Shown here: piece after piece, positions 35,878 to 44,449 of the stretch | Layout: every line of letters starts with the position of its first letter | Numbering within the stretch: the stretch's first letter is position 1 | Source of the DNA: Bacteroidales bacterium | GTDB taxonomy: Bacteria > Bacteroidota > Bacteroidia > Bacteroidales > UBA932 | Reading direction: 5' to 3' | Length of the DNA stretch: 64,000 bases | NCBI GenBank assembly: GCA_015060455.1 | Contig: SUYM01000014.1 | Span: 16,341 to 80,340 of the forward strand | Notes under the pieces: generated by a model | Told to the model about the DNA's origin: nothing | The model's database searches: none | Seen by the model: only the letters and a program-made list of their open reading frames with translations | Position numbers and translations under genes: made by a program

Positions 35878-38481
35878 CTATATCACCTCAATATCGGAGG
35901 TTCTCACCCAGCCCTGACGGCCGTCTGCAAGTTCTATGTTGTTCCAAGAGCCGACCTGATCAAGAACATACACCTTAGTACCCTCATGAAGGACAAACAG
36001 GTTCTGCGAGGCCTCCGAGGACGGTGAACTCTTTACTGAAACAACAGGTCTGACAACTATTGCTCCATCCCTGTTCTGATAGTCGTTCTTCTGCCAGAGG
36101 GAGAAACTCAGACTGGCCACACACAGCAGAAGAGTTACTATTCCCAGAGCGAAACCTGTCTTGCGCCCGGCCACAGACGGTGCGAGCAAAAAGAGCAGAA
36201 CCATTGCGGCAGTCAAGGCAAGCAGCACAAGGAAAGTTACCGCCCAGGCATCGGAATCCATGATCCTGCACACCTTCTCCATCCACACGGCAAGGATGAA
36301 ATCAGGCACGGGATCTATCTGGTCCTGAATCATGTTGCCGAGATATTCAAGATTGTATCTTGCATCCTCATAGGAAGGATCGAGTTTCAGGGCGCGCTCG
36401 TAGTTGAGTATCGACATCGGGATATTGCCTGACTTGTAATAGGCATTGCCCGTATTGCAGTAGAGTGCAGCCGATTCGAGTCCTATGGCATTTATCTGCT
36501 CATAGTCAGCCACCGCATCCTCCCATCTTCCCTGAGAATAGGCCTCGGCTGCGCTGTTCCACAGAGAATCAACATAAGAATCGTTCTGAGCCGATGCCGC
36601 CATCGGAACACACAGAAGCAGAGCCACGATCAAGGCAGTCTGATTCTTCGATTTTGTATTTGTCTTCATTTCAGAATCTATTGAGGATATCACATCTACT
36701 GCCGCGTCATAGTGTGCCGACATCGCCTCATGACCCGAAGCCGGAGCATACCTTGCATATTCACACGCGTCAAGAAGTCCGATATAGGAATCCACATATC
36801 CCTTCTCCACGCCCTTGTCATTCAGGGTCTCGGCAATCCTGTCGCGGGAGAGTTCCGCCAGAGGCATATTCAGTTTATCTGATACAAAGCCGACAAGAGC
36901 CTTGTGCAGTTCCTCATAAAATGCGGTATAGAGGTTCTGTTTCAGGAAGGTATGGGCAAGATTCAGACGCTTCATGGCCATCCTTGTCGCCTTTCTGGTC
37001 CTTGTACCCACCAGGTCAGCCCTTCTGAGGGCAATCTTGCGCAACACAAGCCAGAGCAGTGCTGAGAGGACGATAATGCCTGCGACAGCGAGCCAGAACC
37101 ACAACGAACCTACGAAAAACACTCCCGAAGGTGAAAGGCTGCTGTCCTTGATGCTGATGAAACGGATGTCGCTTCCTATATTCTTGACACCTGTCTTTCC
37201 GACCTGGGATATGATCGGAGAAGATGTTTCCGATTCTGTGCTTTTCTCCACAGTAATGGTCAGAGGCTCGGTCTGGACTGTTACATATTTCTTCTGAGTG
37301 ACGTCGTAATATGAATATTTAATTGGCTCGATGGTGAAATCTCCGTGACTGCGCGGTATGAAAGGGAATTCATACACCTTGCTGCCGCTAAGCCCGCCCT
37401 TTGCTATATTATCCGAAATTTTGGTGTCATATACCTCCATGTCCGGCGGGAAATCCACCTTCGGAGCAGCAAGAAGGGAAACATTTCCCTGTCCTGAGAT
37501 TGTAACTGTCAGAGAGGCCGCCTCATGGGTTTTGAGGACATCCTTGCTCAGACGGGCAGAGATGCTGAATTCTCCCACCCCACCGCCGAATGAGGCCGGT
37601 GCTCCCGGCGGGAGCGGTCTGACATTGATATTTATAGGTTTGGAAACCACCCTCTGTCTGACAGTCCTGTAATCGTCAAAGAATCCGTCAAAGATGCTTG
37701 ACCCGCCGGAGGAAACCCTTATCTGCACAAGGCAGACAAGTTCTGCAGGATCGATGGTCAGAGTTCCCTGCTGCTGCGGAACGAGGACAAACTTACGAAG
37801 AAGAGCAGCATTGTATATCTGACCGTCATAGGTTTCGCGATTGAATTCTATGTTCGTCGGAGCCGCAAGTTCCTGACTCCAGAAACCGTCGAATGATGGG
37901 AAACTTACACCTTCAAAACCTGCCACATTCACTCTCTGATAAAGTTTCAAGGTGGCAATCAGAGGCTCACCGACCACTACATTCCTGTTGGACACAGTCA
38001 TGTCAAGGAAGATGTCATCAGTGCGCGCAGATGAGGAAGACTGCTGTTTCTGAGCGGATTGCGATGATTGGGCCGAGGACGATTGAGAAGAGGAAGAAGC
38101 ATTGGCTACAACCTGCACACTGACCGGGGCCGAGGATATAGTCTTATCTTTCAGTGTCGCACGGGCCGCAGGAATCTCGTATGTTCCGGACGAATTGGCA
38201 CGCAGGACATAAGTATATGTCGATTGCACCGACTTTGTCCTTTTTCCATTGACTATGGATATGCTGGTCGATCTGCCGCTCTGGGGTCCCCATAAGACCT
38301 GAAACTCATCAGAGGGGCTCCATGAAAAGTCTGACGGAGCATTCTCACCCTCTATTATGAACGTAAGATTGAACTGTTCCCCCTCGGACACCACACGATG
38401 GACCTCCACCTTGATATCCGTCTGCGCGTATGCCGCCATTGCGGTCAGAACCGCGATTACCGTGAATAAAAGTTTCTTCAT
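35878..38481 (-). CDS. batD: BatD-BatE fusion protein (aerotolerance operon)
   Basis: An 867-residue protein. Residues 1-604 are BatD: signal peptide (1-19), periplasmic beta-sandwich domains, a membrane helix near 455-480 (SLWFWLAVAGIIVLSALLWL) and a cytoplasmic tail. Residue 605 is a Met (codon ending at 36667) that begins MKTNTKSKNQTALIVALLLC, ending in AASAQN: a complete signal peptide of a BatE. TPRs (AEAYSQGRWEDAVADYEQIN), two more membrane helices (near 765-815) and an SH3-like end (VRPVVSVKSSPSSEASQNLF, GWVRTSDIEV) follow. The sizes of both halves match stand-alone BatD and BatE, so this is end-to-end fusion without an intervening stop. Independent initiation at Met605 is possible. 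A small hairpin overlaps the stop. Confidence 0.85.
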   Translation of the reverse strand: MKKLLFTVIAVLTAMAAYAQTDIKVEVHRVVSEGEQFNLTFIIEGENAPSDFSWSPSDEFQVLWGPQSGRSTSISIVNGKRTKSVQSTYTYVLRANSSGTYEIPAARATLKDKTISSAPVSVQVVANASSSSQSSSAQSSQSAQKQQSSSSARTDDIFLDMTVSNRNVVVGEPLIATLKLYQRVNVAGFEGVSFPSFDGFWSQELAAPTNIEFNRETYDGQIYNAALLRKFVLVPQQQGTLTIDPAELVCLVQIRVSSGGSSIFDGFFDDYRTVRQRVVSKPININVRPLPPGAPASFGGGVGEFSISARLSKDVLKTHEAASLTVTISGQGNVSLLAAPKVDFPPDMEVYDTKISDNIAKGGLSGSKVYEFPFIPRSHGDFTIEPIKYSYYDVTQKKYVTVQTEPLTITVEKSTESETSSPIISQVGKTGVKNIGSDIRFISIKDSSLSPSGVFFVGSLWFWLAVAGIIVLSALLWLVLRKIALRRADLVGTRTRKATRMAMKRLNLAHTFLKQNLYTAFYEELHKALVGFVSDKLNMPLAELSRDRIAETLNDKGVEKGYVDSYIGLLDACEYARYAPASGHEAMSAHYDAAVDVISSIDSEMKTNTKSKNQTALIVALLLCVPMAASAQNDSYVDSLWNSAAEAYSQGRWEDAVADYEQINAIGLESAALYCNTGNAYYKSGNIPMSILNYERALKLDPSYEDARYNLEYLGNMIQDQIDPVPDFILAVWMEKVCRIMDSDAWAVTFLVLLALTAAMVLLFLLAPSVAGRKTGFALGIVTLLLCVASLSFSLWQKNDYQNRDGAIVVRPVVSVKSSPSSEASQNLFVLHEGTKVYVLDQVGSWNNIELADGRQGWVRTSDIEVI

Positions 38482-38490
38482 ATCCCTTCT

Positions 38491-39213
38491 TTACCAATTC
38501 CTTTCCTTTTGTCTTGACTGCAGGGCCTGAGCCTTTTCCTTCTTGACCTTCTCCTGTGTCTCCTTTTCCTTGGCCTGGATAGCCTGAAGCATCTGCTGTG
38601 CAGCCTGAGGGCTTATCTTCGGCTGATCCTCCTCCTGCTGCTGATCCTTCTGCTGATCCTGCTTATTGTCCTTGTTCTGATCCTGCTGATCGTCCTTCTG
38701 CTGATCATCCTTGTTCTGGTCGTCCTTATTATCCTGATTCTGATCATTCTGCTGGTTCTGATCCTGATTCTGCTGCTGGTCCTGCTGCTCCTGAAGTTTC
38801 TTCCTGGCATAGATATAGTTTTCCTTCGCATCCAGATCGCCAGGATTCCTGAGCAGAGACTCCCTGAAAGCATCCACGGCAGTCTTCCAGTCCTGATTGG
38901 CGATGGCCACATCACCCAGATTATAGAAATAGTCCGCAGCATATTCGGAAGACTGTGCAGCCTCCTTTATCCTGTCAAGCACCTTTGCAGCCTCCTGAGG
39001 ATTGCCCTGACGATAAAGGTCCGCAGCAAGATTATAATTCGCGGCTATCGACAATGAATCCTTGACTATGGCCTTGCGGTATTCTATTTCCGCCTCCTTA
39101 TAGTTTTCCTTCCTGAAATCGCGGTTTCCACGACGCACATCACGCTTGTCAGGCTGTGCCAGAGAAGTCACGGACACAGCAGCCAACAGAAATATGAGTA
39201 TAATTTGTTTCAT
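38491..39213 (-). CDS. batC: BatC, TPR protein with Q/D/K-rich tail
   Basis: A 240-residue protein with a signal peptide (1-19). Two to three TPRs (about 28-125; NRDFRKENYKEAEIEYRKAI, YFYNLGDVAIANQDWKTAVD) precede a low-complexity stretch of Gln, Asp, Asn and Lys (about 140-205) and a charged C-terminus. This is the standard BatC layout. It stands between batB (11-bp gap) and batD (9-bp gap) and is presumed to join the membrane Bat complex with the VWA proteins. The repetitive coding region is prone to length change. Confidence 0.9.
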   Translation of the reverse strand: MKQIILIFLLAAVSVTSLAQPDKRDVRRGNRDFRKENYKEAEIEYRKAIVKDSLSIAANYNLAADLYRQGNPQEAAKVLDRIKEAAQSSEYAADYFYNLGDVAIANQDWKTAVDAFRESLLRNPGDLDAKENYIYARKKLQEQQDQQQNQDQNQQNDQNQDNKDDQNKDDQQKDDQQDQNKDNKQDQQKDQQQEEDQPKISPQAAQQMLQAIQAKEKETQEKVKKEKAQALQSRQKERNW

Positions 39214-39224
39214 CAGAGCAACTT

Positions 39225-40223
39225 TTAAAACAGACGCTTCCTTGAACGGCGGTCACCGATCAGCATCTCGATAACAAAGAAGAGCATGGCTATGGCAAAG
39301 AAATACATAAACTGCTCGTCCCACTCCTCAAACACTACTGAATTGTATCTTTCGTCCTCCATCCTTTCGATCTCATCGATTATCGGATTCAGACCGAATT
39401 CGCTGTTTCCCGCCCTGACATACAGGCCGTTACCCTCAGCCGCGATGTCCTTCAACACAGTTTCATCAAGCCTTGTCACCACTATATTTCCGTCCTTATC
39501 CTTTATGAGTTCTCCATTAAGCGGAATAGGCTTGCCCTCCGGCGATCCGACTCCGATGGTGAACACGCGTATTCCAAGTTCCGCAGCCTGCTTTGCCACC
39601 GCCACAGGGTCGTCCTCGTGGTTCTCTCCATCGGTGATCACTATTATGGCACGGCTTTTCTCGCTCTGGGCGCTGAAACTCCTGATGGCGGTGTTGAGTG
39701 CCTCGCCGATTGCCGTTCCCTGAATAGGAACAGACTCGGTGGTGATGGAGTTCAGGAACATCTTTGCCGATATATAGTCCGTAGTCACAGGAAGTTGCAC
39801 GAAAGAATTTCCTGCAAAGACTATAAGACCGATCCTGTCGTCCCGGAGTTTATCCACAAGACGCGAAATGGCGAGTTTGGCCCGTTCCAGCCTGTTCGGA
39901 GAATAGTCCTCCGCCAGCATTGAGTTGGACACGTCAAGTGCAATCACTATTTCCGCACCCTTCGTTTCCCTTTCCTTCAAGGCAGCGCCTATCTGAGGCC
40001 TTGACAAGCCCAGGACAAAGAAGAAGAATCCCAACAGGAAGAAGGTCAGCCTGAGCCATGTCTTGGTCACAGAATATGACGGCATCAGTTCAGACACGGT
40101 CCTCTCATCGCCGAACTTCCTTATCCTCCTGCGCCTGAGCCTCAACACGGCAAACTGCACCAGGATGAAGACCGGGATGAGCAAAAGGAGAAGCAGATAT
40201 TGGGCATAAGCAAAATTTATCAT
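39225..40223 (-). CDS. batB: BatB, VWA-domain membrane protein
   Basis: A 332-residue protein with two N-terminal membrane helices (about 8-28 and 58-76), a VWA domain with the MIDAS motif D97-x-S99-x-S101 (ALDVSNSML) and a C-terminal helix (MYFFAIAMLFFVIEMLIG). It differs from BatA in the helix spacing and in lacking the BatA insert around VTPWGVEVQQVQ. Bat proteins support stress or oxygen tolerance in Bacteroides; the molecular role is unsettled. The start overlaps the end of batA by 4 bp (ATGA), so the pair is translationally coupled. Confidence 0.93.
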   Translation of the reverse strand: MINFAYAQYLLLLLLIPVFILVQFAVLRLRRRRIRKFGDERTVSELMPSYSVTKTWLRLTFFLLGFFFFVLGLSRPQIGAALKERETKGAEIVIALDVSNSMLAEDYSPNRLERAKLAISRLVDKLRDDRIGLIVFAGNSFVQLPVTTDYISAKMFLNSITTESVPIQGTAIGEALNTAIRSFSAQSEKSRAIIVITDGENHEDDPVAVAKQAAELGIRVFTIGVGSPEGKPIPLNGELIKDKDGNIVVTRLDETVLKDIAAEGNGLYVRAGNSEFGLNPIIDEIERMEDERYNSVVFEEWDEQFMYFFAIAMLFFVIEMLIGDRRSRKRLF

Positions 40224-41206
40224 GGCAACCTCCTTATTACAAACCAGTTAAGCAATAATTCCAACAAAAGTGCCGCGAGAGCAATAAGGGCAAAGAGCAA
40301 GAATTTCTCCTCATATATAGGGAAACTATCGACCGACACCTTCGCCTTCTCCATCTTGTTGATCTCCGCATATATCTCGGCAAGTTTCGTATTGTCCGTC
40401 GCCCTGAAATAGCGTCCGCCGGTCGAGGTTGCTATCTCGGACAGGAGTTTCTCGTCTATCTCCACCTGCACCTGCTGCACTTCCACTCCCCATGGAGTAA
40501 CCACAGGATATGGAGCCAGACCTTCCTTGCCGACACCTATGGTATATACGCGCACGCCGTATGTCCTGGCAATCTCCGCCGCCATCTGAGGAGAGACCTC
40601 TCCCCTGTTGTTGACTCCGTCAGTCAGAAGAATCACCACACGGCTCTTGGCATCGGAGTCCTTCATTCGGGCAATGGCGGTGGCAAGTCCGTTACCGATC
40701 GCAGTACCATCCTCGATCAGGTCAGTCTGGACCTCCTTCATCAGGTTTATCAGAGACGCCCTGTCTGTTGTCAGAGGACATTGGGTGAAACTCTCGCCCG
40801 CAAACACCACGATACCCATACGGTCGTATGGCCTCTGGGATATGAATTCAATGGCTATATCCTTGGAAGCGCTGATCCGGTCCGGAGTCAGGTCGCGTGC
40901 AAGCATGGATGTAGATACGTCCATCGCAAGGATTATATCTATACCCTCAGTATCTGTCTTCTCCACAGTGGAAGAGGACCTCGGACGTGCGATGGCTATC
41001 ACGACCATCACCAATGCAAGCGTGCGGAGAGCAAAAGGGACATGACGCAGAACGGCCATGACGGGATTTCTTCTTATCATCCACGGCACCGCAGTCGAGA
41101 CACGCAGGTGCGGATGCCTCTTTGCAAGTTCAAGCCAAAGGTAGTGCAGCAGCATAACCGCCGGCACCACCATCAGCCACAGAAGTTTCGGATATTCGAA
41201 ATACAT
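40220..41206 (-). CDS. batA: BatA, VWA-domain membrane protein
   Basis: A 328-residue protein with N-terminal helices (about 7-25 and 58-75), a VWA domain whose MIDAS motif is D96-x-S98-x-S100 (AMDVSTSML), and a C-terminal helix (FALIALAALLLELLLNW). The sequence around VLLTDGVNNRGEVSPQMAAE and VYTIGVGKEGLAPYPV is typical of BatA. It shares one base with the stop of the upstream DUF4381-like gene and overlaps batB by 4 bp. Order and overlaps point to a single membrane complex made from one message. Confidence 0.93.
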   Translation of the reverse strand: MYFEYPKLLWLMVVPAVMLLHYLWLELAKRHPHLRVSTAVPWMIRRNPVMAVLRHVPFALRTLALVMVVIAIARPRSSSTVEKTDTEGIDIILAMDVSTSMLARDLTPDRISASKDIAIEFISQRPYDRMGIVVFAGESFTQCPLTTDRASLINLMKEVQTDLIEDGTAIGNGLATAIARMKDSDAKSRVVILLTDGVNNRGEVSPQMAAEIARTYGVRVYTIGVGKEGLAPYPVVTPWGVEVQQVQVEIDEKLLSEIATSTGGRYFRATDNTKLAEIYAEINKMEKAKVSVDSFPIYEEKFLLFALIALAALLLELLLNWFVIRRLP

Positions 41207-42297
41207 TACTCTTCCTCCTTTGTTTCCGGGTTTACAGATGTCTCGACTTCGCTCGACATGACAGATGGTTCGCTCGATATGACCGTTTCATTGTCATTTC
41301 GACCGACCGAAGGGAGTGGAGAAATCTCCTCATCCAACTCCGTCTGATAAGTCGATGTGACGAAACGCACAGCCGTAGGCAGAGCCTTGGCATTGTCCTC
41401 GTCAGAAGCAGCAAACTTGGCAAACTTCACGAAATCAGCCCTTTCAAACAGTTCCTTCAATTCCTCATAAAGGTCCTGAGGCACATCAGCATCCTGCATA
41501 TCCTGGAAGATTTCCGCAGTGGTCATCTCCATCGCTCCGATGCCATATCTTTCTGCAATATATTCCCTCAGCGTATCCGTAATGCCGGAATAGAAGACCT
41601 TCTGCTTTTCCGGTGCCCAGAGCGCATTGCCACGATACTTGTCCAACTTGCGCAGGGCGACAATATGAGCCGGATCCTTCTTGACATACTCCGGATTATG
41701 CGAACGTCTGTATCTGACTATCAGCCATATAGCAAGCGCTATCAACCCTGCGAGCGCAAGGCCGCCAGCCACCCACGGAGCCACCTCCGCGAAGGTCACA
41801 GGATAGTTTAAAATACCTTTTATGTCATGCGGCTTGAACGTGGCCGTATCCACAGGCATCGTCATTATCTGCACCTTCTGAGGCTCGAACACCAATGTGT
41901 CAAGCACACCGTCCTTTGAAAGTCTCTGCACGGCAAGAGGCGGAAGATAATATATACCCTCATCAAAAGATGTCACGGTCAGTCCTCCACGAAGGTCCAG
42001 AAGCCTTGGCTGGCCCTTCTTCTGTTTTGTAACCTTGACGGTGTCCATCTGCCACGGCCTGACGATGCAGACATTGGTCATCAGCGTATCCTTGATCTGA
42101 GGAAAGGCGAACCGGGTGCCCTCCTCGACCTGCTGGAGTTCAAATCCATAGAACAACTGGTCGGCTATGAGCACAGAATCCCTCTCCTGCAACGGAACAA
42201 GGACAGACGGTCCCATCTGCACTATCTTTCCCTGAGCGGACGCAGCGACAGACAGAAAAACCGCCAATATGTATGTCAATGCTTTATGCATATTCAT
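41206..42297 (-). CDS. DUF4381-like membrane protein of the Bat operon, repeat-encoded C-terminus
   Basis: Start placed at 42297 (MNMHKALTYILAVFLSVAASAQG, a good signal peptide); the frame is open 30 bp further upstream without support. The protein has a periplasmic beta-rich part, one membrane helix (VAPWVAGGLALAGLIALAIWLI) and a cytoplasmic helical region (ALRKLDKYRGNALWAPEKQK) as in DUF4381-like Bat/MoxR operon proteins. The last 40 or so residues (from about EEISPLPSVGRNDNE) are translated from two hairpin repeats at 41235-41264 and 41292-41329, so the native end has been replaced or extended. It overlaps batA by one base. Role in the Bat complex is inferred from position. Confidence 0.75.
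   Translation of the reverse strand: MNMHKALTYILAVFLSVAASAQGKIVQMGPSVLVPLQERDSVLIADQLFYGFELQQVEEGTRFAFPQIKDTLMTNVCIVRPWQMDTVKVTKQKKGQPRLLDLRGGLTVTSFDEGIYYLPPLAVQRLSKDGVLDTLVFEPQKVQIMTMPVDTATFKPHDIKGILNYPVTFAEVAPWVAGGLALAGLIALAIWLIVRYRRSHNPEYVKKDPAHIVALRKLDKYRGNALWAPEKQKVFYSGITDTLREYIAERYGIGAMEMTTAEIFQDMQDADVPQDLYEELKELFERADFVKFAKFAASDEDNAKALPTAVRFVTSTYQTELDEEISPLPSVGRNDNETVISSEPSVMSSEVETSVNPETKEEE
41235..41264 (-). repeat. GTCAT-type hairpin element inside the DUF4381-like gene
   Basis: Minus-strand reading GTC-ATGTC, loop, GACAT-CT. It lies in the 3' end of the coding region and faces the copy at 41292-41329 in the opposite direction. Confidence 0.8.
41292..41329 (+). repeat. GTCAT-type hairpin element inside the DUF4381-like gene (second copy)
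   Basis: Plus-strand reading GTC-ATTTC, loop, GAAAT-CT. Together with the copy at 41235-41264 it supplies the last 35-40 codons of the minus-strand gene. Confidence 0.8.
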
Positions 42298-42358
42298 TTT
42301 GTTTTTCGGAACGGATGCCGGCCGCACGCTCCCTATCGCTTCGCGACCGGAATCAGTT

Positions 42359-43246
42359 TCATCGTTTGAACAAGGTCATCAGGCCCTTAACGTAATCTTC
42401 ATCAAGAGCGATGCTGACCTTATCTACATTATATTTCATGAAAAGCCTTGAAGAGGTCTGCTCCACATTGCGGAACCACTCTTCGTATGCCAGCCTCATC
42501 TTGCGGTCAGACGTATCCACCCAGGCGTCCTGTCCCGATTCGGAGTCCTTTATATGTATGAGTCCCACATCCGGGATATTCCTTTCACGCGGATCATATA
42601 CCTCTATAACAGACAGGTCATGCCTGTTCACAGCCACCTTCAATGCCTCCTCATACCGCGGAGAGCCGTCCTTATCGACATCTATCATGTCGGAAAGCAG
42701 GAAGGCAGTACATTTCTTCTTGATGGCATTGGTCAGATACCTCAGGGCCTCCGAAATGTCCGTTCCGTCGGTAGTCGGCTCAAACTCAATGATTTCGCGT
42801 ATGATATGAAGGAGGTGGCTGCGTCCCTTCTTCGGAGGTATGAATTTCTCCACCTTCTCGCTGAAAAAGAGGGCACCGACCTTGTCATTGTTTATGATGG
42901 CCGAGAACGACAGGACCGCAGCGATTTCCGCAAGCACATCCTTTCGGCTGGCGCCCGCAGTACCGAACAGCCTTGACCGGCTGACATCGATGAGCAGGAC
43001 CACCGTCATCTCCCTCTCCTCCTCAAAGACCTTCACATATGGGGCGCGCAGACGTGCCGTGACATTCCAGTCCATGTTGCGCACATCGTCCCCATACTGA
43101 TACTCACGCACCTCGCTGAACGCCATTCCACGCCCCTTGAAGGCCGAATGGTATTCACCGGCGAAGATCTGATGAGACAGAGCACGGGTCTTGATCTCTA
43201 TTTTACGGACCTTCTTTAACAGGTCGTTTGCTGATAAATTACTCAT
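42359..43246 (-). CDS. DUF58 domain protein (MoxR-associated)
   Basis: A 295-residue cytoplasmic protein. The core pattern GRGMAFSEVREYQYGDDVRN followed by DWNVTARL and VVLLIDVSRS is the DUF58 signature, a VWA-like fold found beside MoxR ATPases. It has no membrane helix. It follows moxR after a 150-bp gap filled with hairpin repeats and precedes the DUF4381-like gene by 61 bp. It probably works with the MoxR ATPase to assemble or activate the Bat VWA proteins; this is inference from conserved gene order. Confidence 0.92.
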   Translation of the reverse strand: MSNLSANDLLKKVRKIEIKTRALSHQIFAGEYHSAFKGRGMAFSEVREYQYGDDVRNMDWNVTARLRAPYVKVFEEEREMTVVLLIDVSRSRLFGTAGASRKDVLAEIAAVLSFSAIINNDKVGALFFSEKVEKFIPPKKGRSHLLHIIREIIEFEPTTDGTDISEALRYLTNAIKKKCTAFLLSDMIDVDKDGSPRYEEALKVAVNRHDLSVIEVYDPRERNIPDVGLIHIKDSESGQDAWVDTSDRKMRLAYEEWFRNVEQTSSRLFMKYNVDKVSIALDEDYVKGLMTLFKR

Positions 43247-43257
43247 ACTATTTTGTA

Positions 43258-43284
43258 AGATGCCCGATCAGGTCGGGCATGACG
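43258..43284 (-). repeat. GTCAT-type hairpin element, long ATGCCCGA stem
   Basis: Minus-strand reading GTC-ATGCCCGA, a 5-base loop CCTGA, TCGGGCAT-CT: a perfect 8-bp stem. It lies 11 bp upstream of the DUF58 start codon and merges with the tandem array that follows. Confidence 0.85.
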
Positions 43285-43348
43285 TTTCAAAAGTGAAGGT
43301 CGGGCATGACGTTTCAAAAGTGAAGGTCGGGCATGACGTTGCAAAAGT
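43271..43348 (-). repeat. 27-bp tandem repeat, about 2.9 units, between moxR and the DUF58 gene
   Basis: Units at 43271-43297, 43298-43324 and a partial third from 43325, each with GGTCGGGCATGACGT at its start. The unit contains the GTCAT-proximal half of the hairpin at 43258-43284, just as the eight-unit array at 7585-7740 amplifies half of its own neighbouring element. Confidence 0.9.
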
Positions 43349-43368
43349 TCCGGCCTGCAGTATCAAAT

Positions 43369-43395
43369 CGTCATTGCCGGCTTGACCGGCAATCT
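43369..43395 (+). repeat. GTCAT-type hairpin element, long ATTGCCGG stem
   Basis: Plus-strand reading GTC-ATTGCCGG, a 5-base loop CTTGA, CCGGCAAT-CT: a perfect 8-bp stem. It overlaps neither neighbouring gene except at the moxR stop region (43397) 2 bp away. Confidence 0.85.
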
Positions 43396-43396
43396 G

Positions 43397-44389
43397 CTAA
43401 GGCACTTCTACAGCATTGATGATTTCAGAAATGATCTGGTCGGCAGTCATGTTCTCCGCCTCTGCCTCATAAGTGAGTCCGATACGGTGACGGAGCACCT
43501 CATAGCACACCGCACGCACATCCTCAGGAATCACATAGCCCCTTCTCTTGATGAAGGCATAGGCCTTTGCAGCAGCGGCAAGCGAGATACTTGCACGTGG
43601 AGATGCACCATACGAAATGAGACCTTCCAACTTCGCAAGATTATAATCCTTCGGTGTACGTGTAGCATATACTATATCCACGATGTACCTCTCGATCTTC
43701 TCATCCATATAGACCTCCTTGACCACCTCGCGAGCCCTTACTATATCCTCCGGTTTGAGCACTGGCGATGCCTTAGGGAACTCTCCGCTGTTGTTCATAC
43801 GGATGATCTGACGCTCCTCCTCCTTCTTCGGATAACTTACGACCACCTTGAGCATGAAACGGTCCAACTGCGCCTCAGGAAGCGGATACGTACCCTCCTG
43901 CTCGATAGGGTTCTGGGTCGCCATCACAAGGAAGGGCTGCGGAAGCGGGAAAGTCTCGTCACCGATGGTCACCTGACGCTCCTGCATGGCTTCCAGAAGG
44001 GCAGACTGCACCTTCGCCGGAGAACGGTTGATCTCATCGGCGAGCACGAAATTCGCGAAAACCGGGCCTTTCTTGATCTGGAACTGTTCTGTCTTCTGAG
44101 AATATATCAGAGTACCGAGAACGTCAGCAGGAAGAAGGTCCGGAGTGAACTGGATACGGCTGAACTTTGAATCCACAGCCTGAGACAAGGTGTTGATAGC
44201 CAAGGTCTTTGCAAGGCCGGGCACACCTTCGAGGAGGATATGTCCGTTTGCAAGAAGACCGATGAGAAGGTTCTCGACCAGATGTTTCTGGCCCACGATG
44301 ACCTTGTTCATCTCCATTGTCAGAATGTCAACAAACGAACTCTCTCTCTGGATGCGGTCGTTCAATTCTTTGATGTTAATGCTTTCCAT
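43397..44389 (-). CDS. MoxR-family AAA+ ATPase
   Basis: A 330-residue AAA+ protein: Walker A GVPGLAKT (55-62), Walker B FVLADEINR (114-122), sensor and arginine-finger region GTYPLPEAQLDRFM. This is the MoxR/RavA-like family, which acts as a chaperone that helps VWA-domain proteins mature. It is the first gene of the operon moxR - DUF58 - DUF4381-like - batABC - batD/E and is transcribed away from truA from a promoter with the -7 box at 44427-44434. Confidence 0.95.
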   Translation of the reverse strand: MESINIKELNDRIQRESSFVDILTMEMNKVIVGQKHLVENLLIGLLANGHILLEGVPGLAKTLAINTLSQAVDSKFSRIQFTPDLLPADVLGTLIYSQKTEQFQIKKGPVFANFVLADEINRSPAKVQSALLEAMQERQVTIGDETFPLPQPFLVMATQNPIEQEGTYPLPEAQLDRFMLKVVVSYPKKEEERQIIRMNNSGEFPKASPVLKPEDIVRAREVVKEVYMDEKIERYIVDIVYATRTPKDYNLAKLEGLISYGASPRASISLAAAAKAYAFIKRRGYVIPEDVRAVCYEVLRHRIGLTYEAEAENMTADQIISEIINAVEVP

Positions 44390-44404
44390 AAATATGTTTT
44401 TTGA

Positions 44405-44412
44405 TATTTTTG
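44405..44412 (+). promoter_or_regulatory. Promoter -7 element of truA
   Basis: TATTTTTG fits TAnnTTTG, 37 nt before the truA ATG; a TTTC at 44383-44386, 18 nt upstream, is a one-mismatch -33 box. It lies in the 60-bp divergent gap shared with moxR. Confidence 0.55.
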
Positions 44413-44426
44413 CATTTTCAAACCTA

Positions 44427-44434
44427 CAAATATA
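44427..44434 (-). promoter_or_regulatory. Promoter -7 element of the moxR-bat operon
   Basis: TATATTTG on the minus strand is an exact TAnnTTTG, 37 nt before the moxR start codon at 44389. No clear -33 box was seen. Confidence 0.55.
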
Positions 44435-44449
44435 GTCAATTTTAACGAT

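Noticed and set aside
43382..44170. 262-residue plus-strand frame
   Set aside because: It is antisense to moxR, which has intact Walker motifs and operon context.
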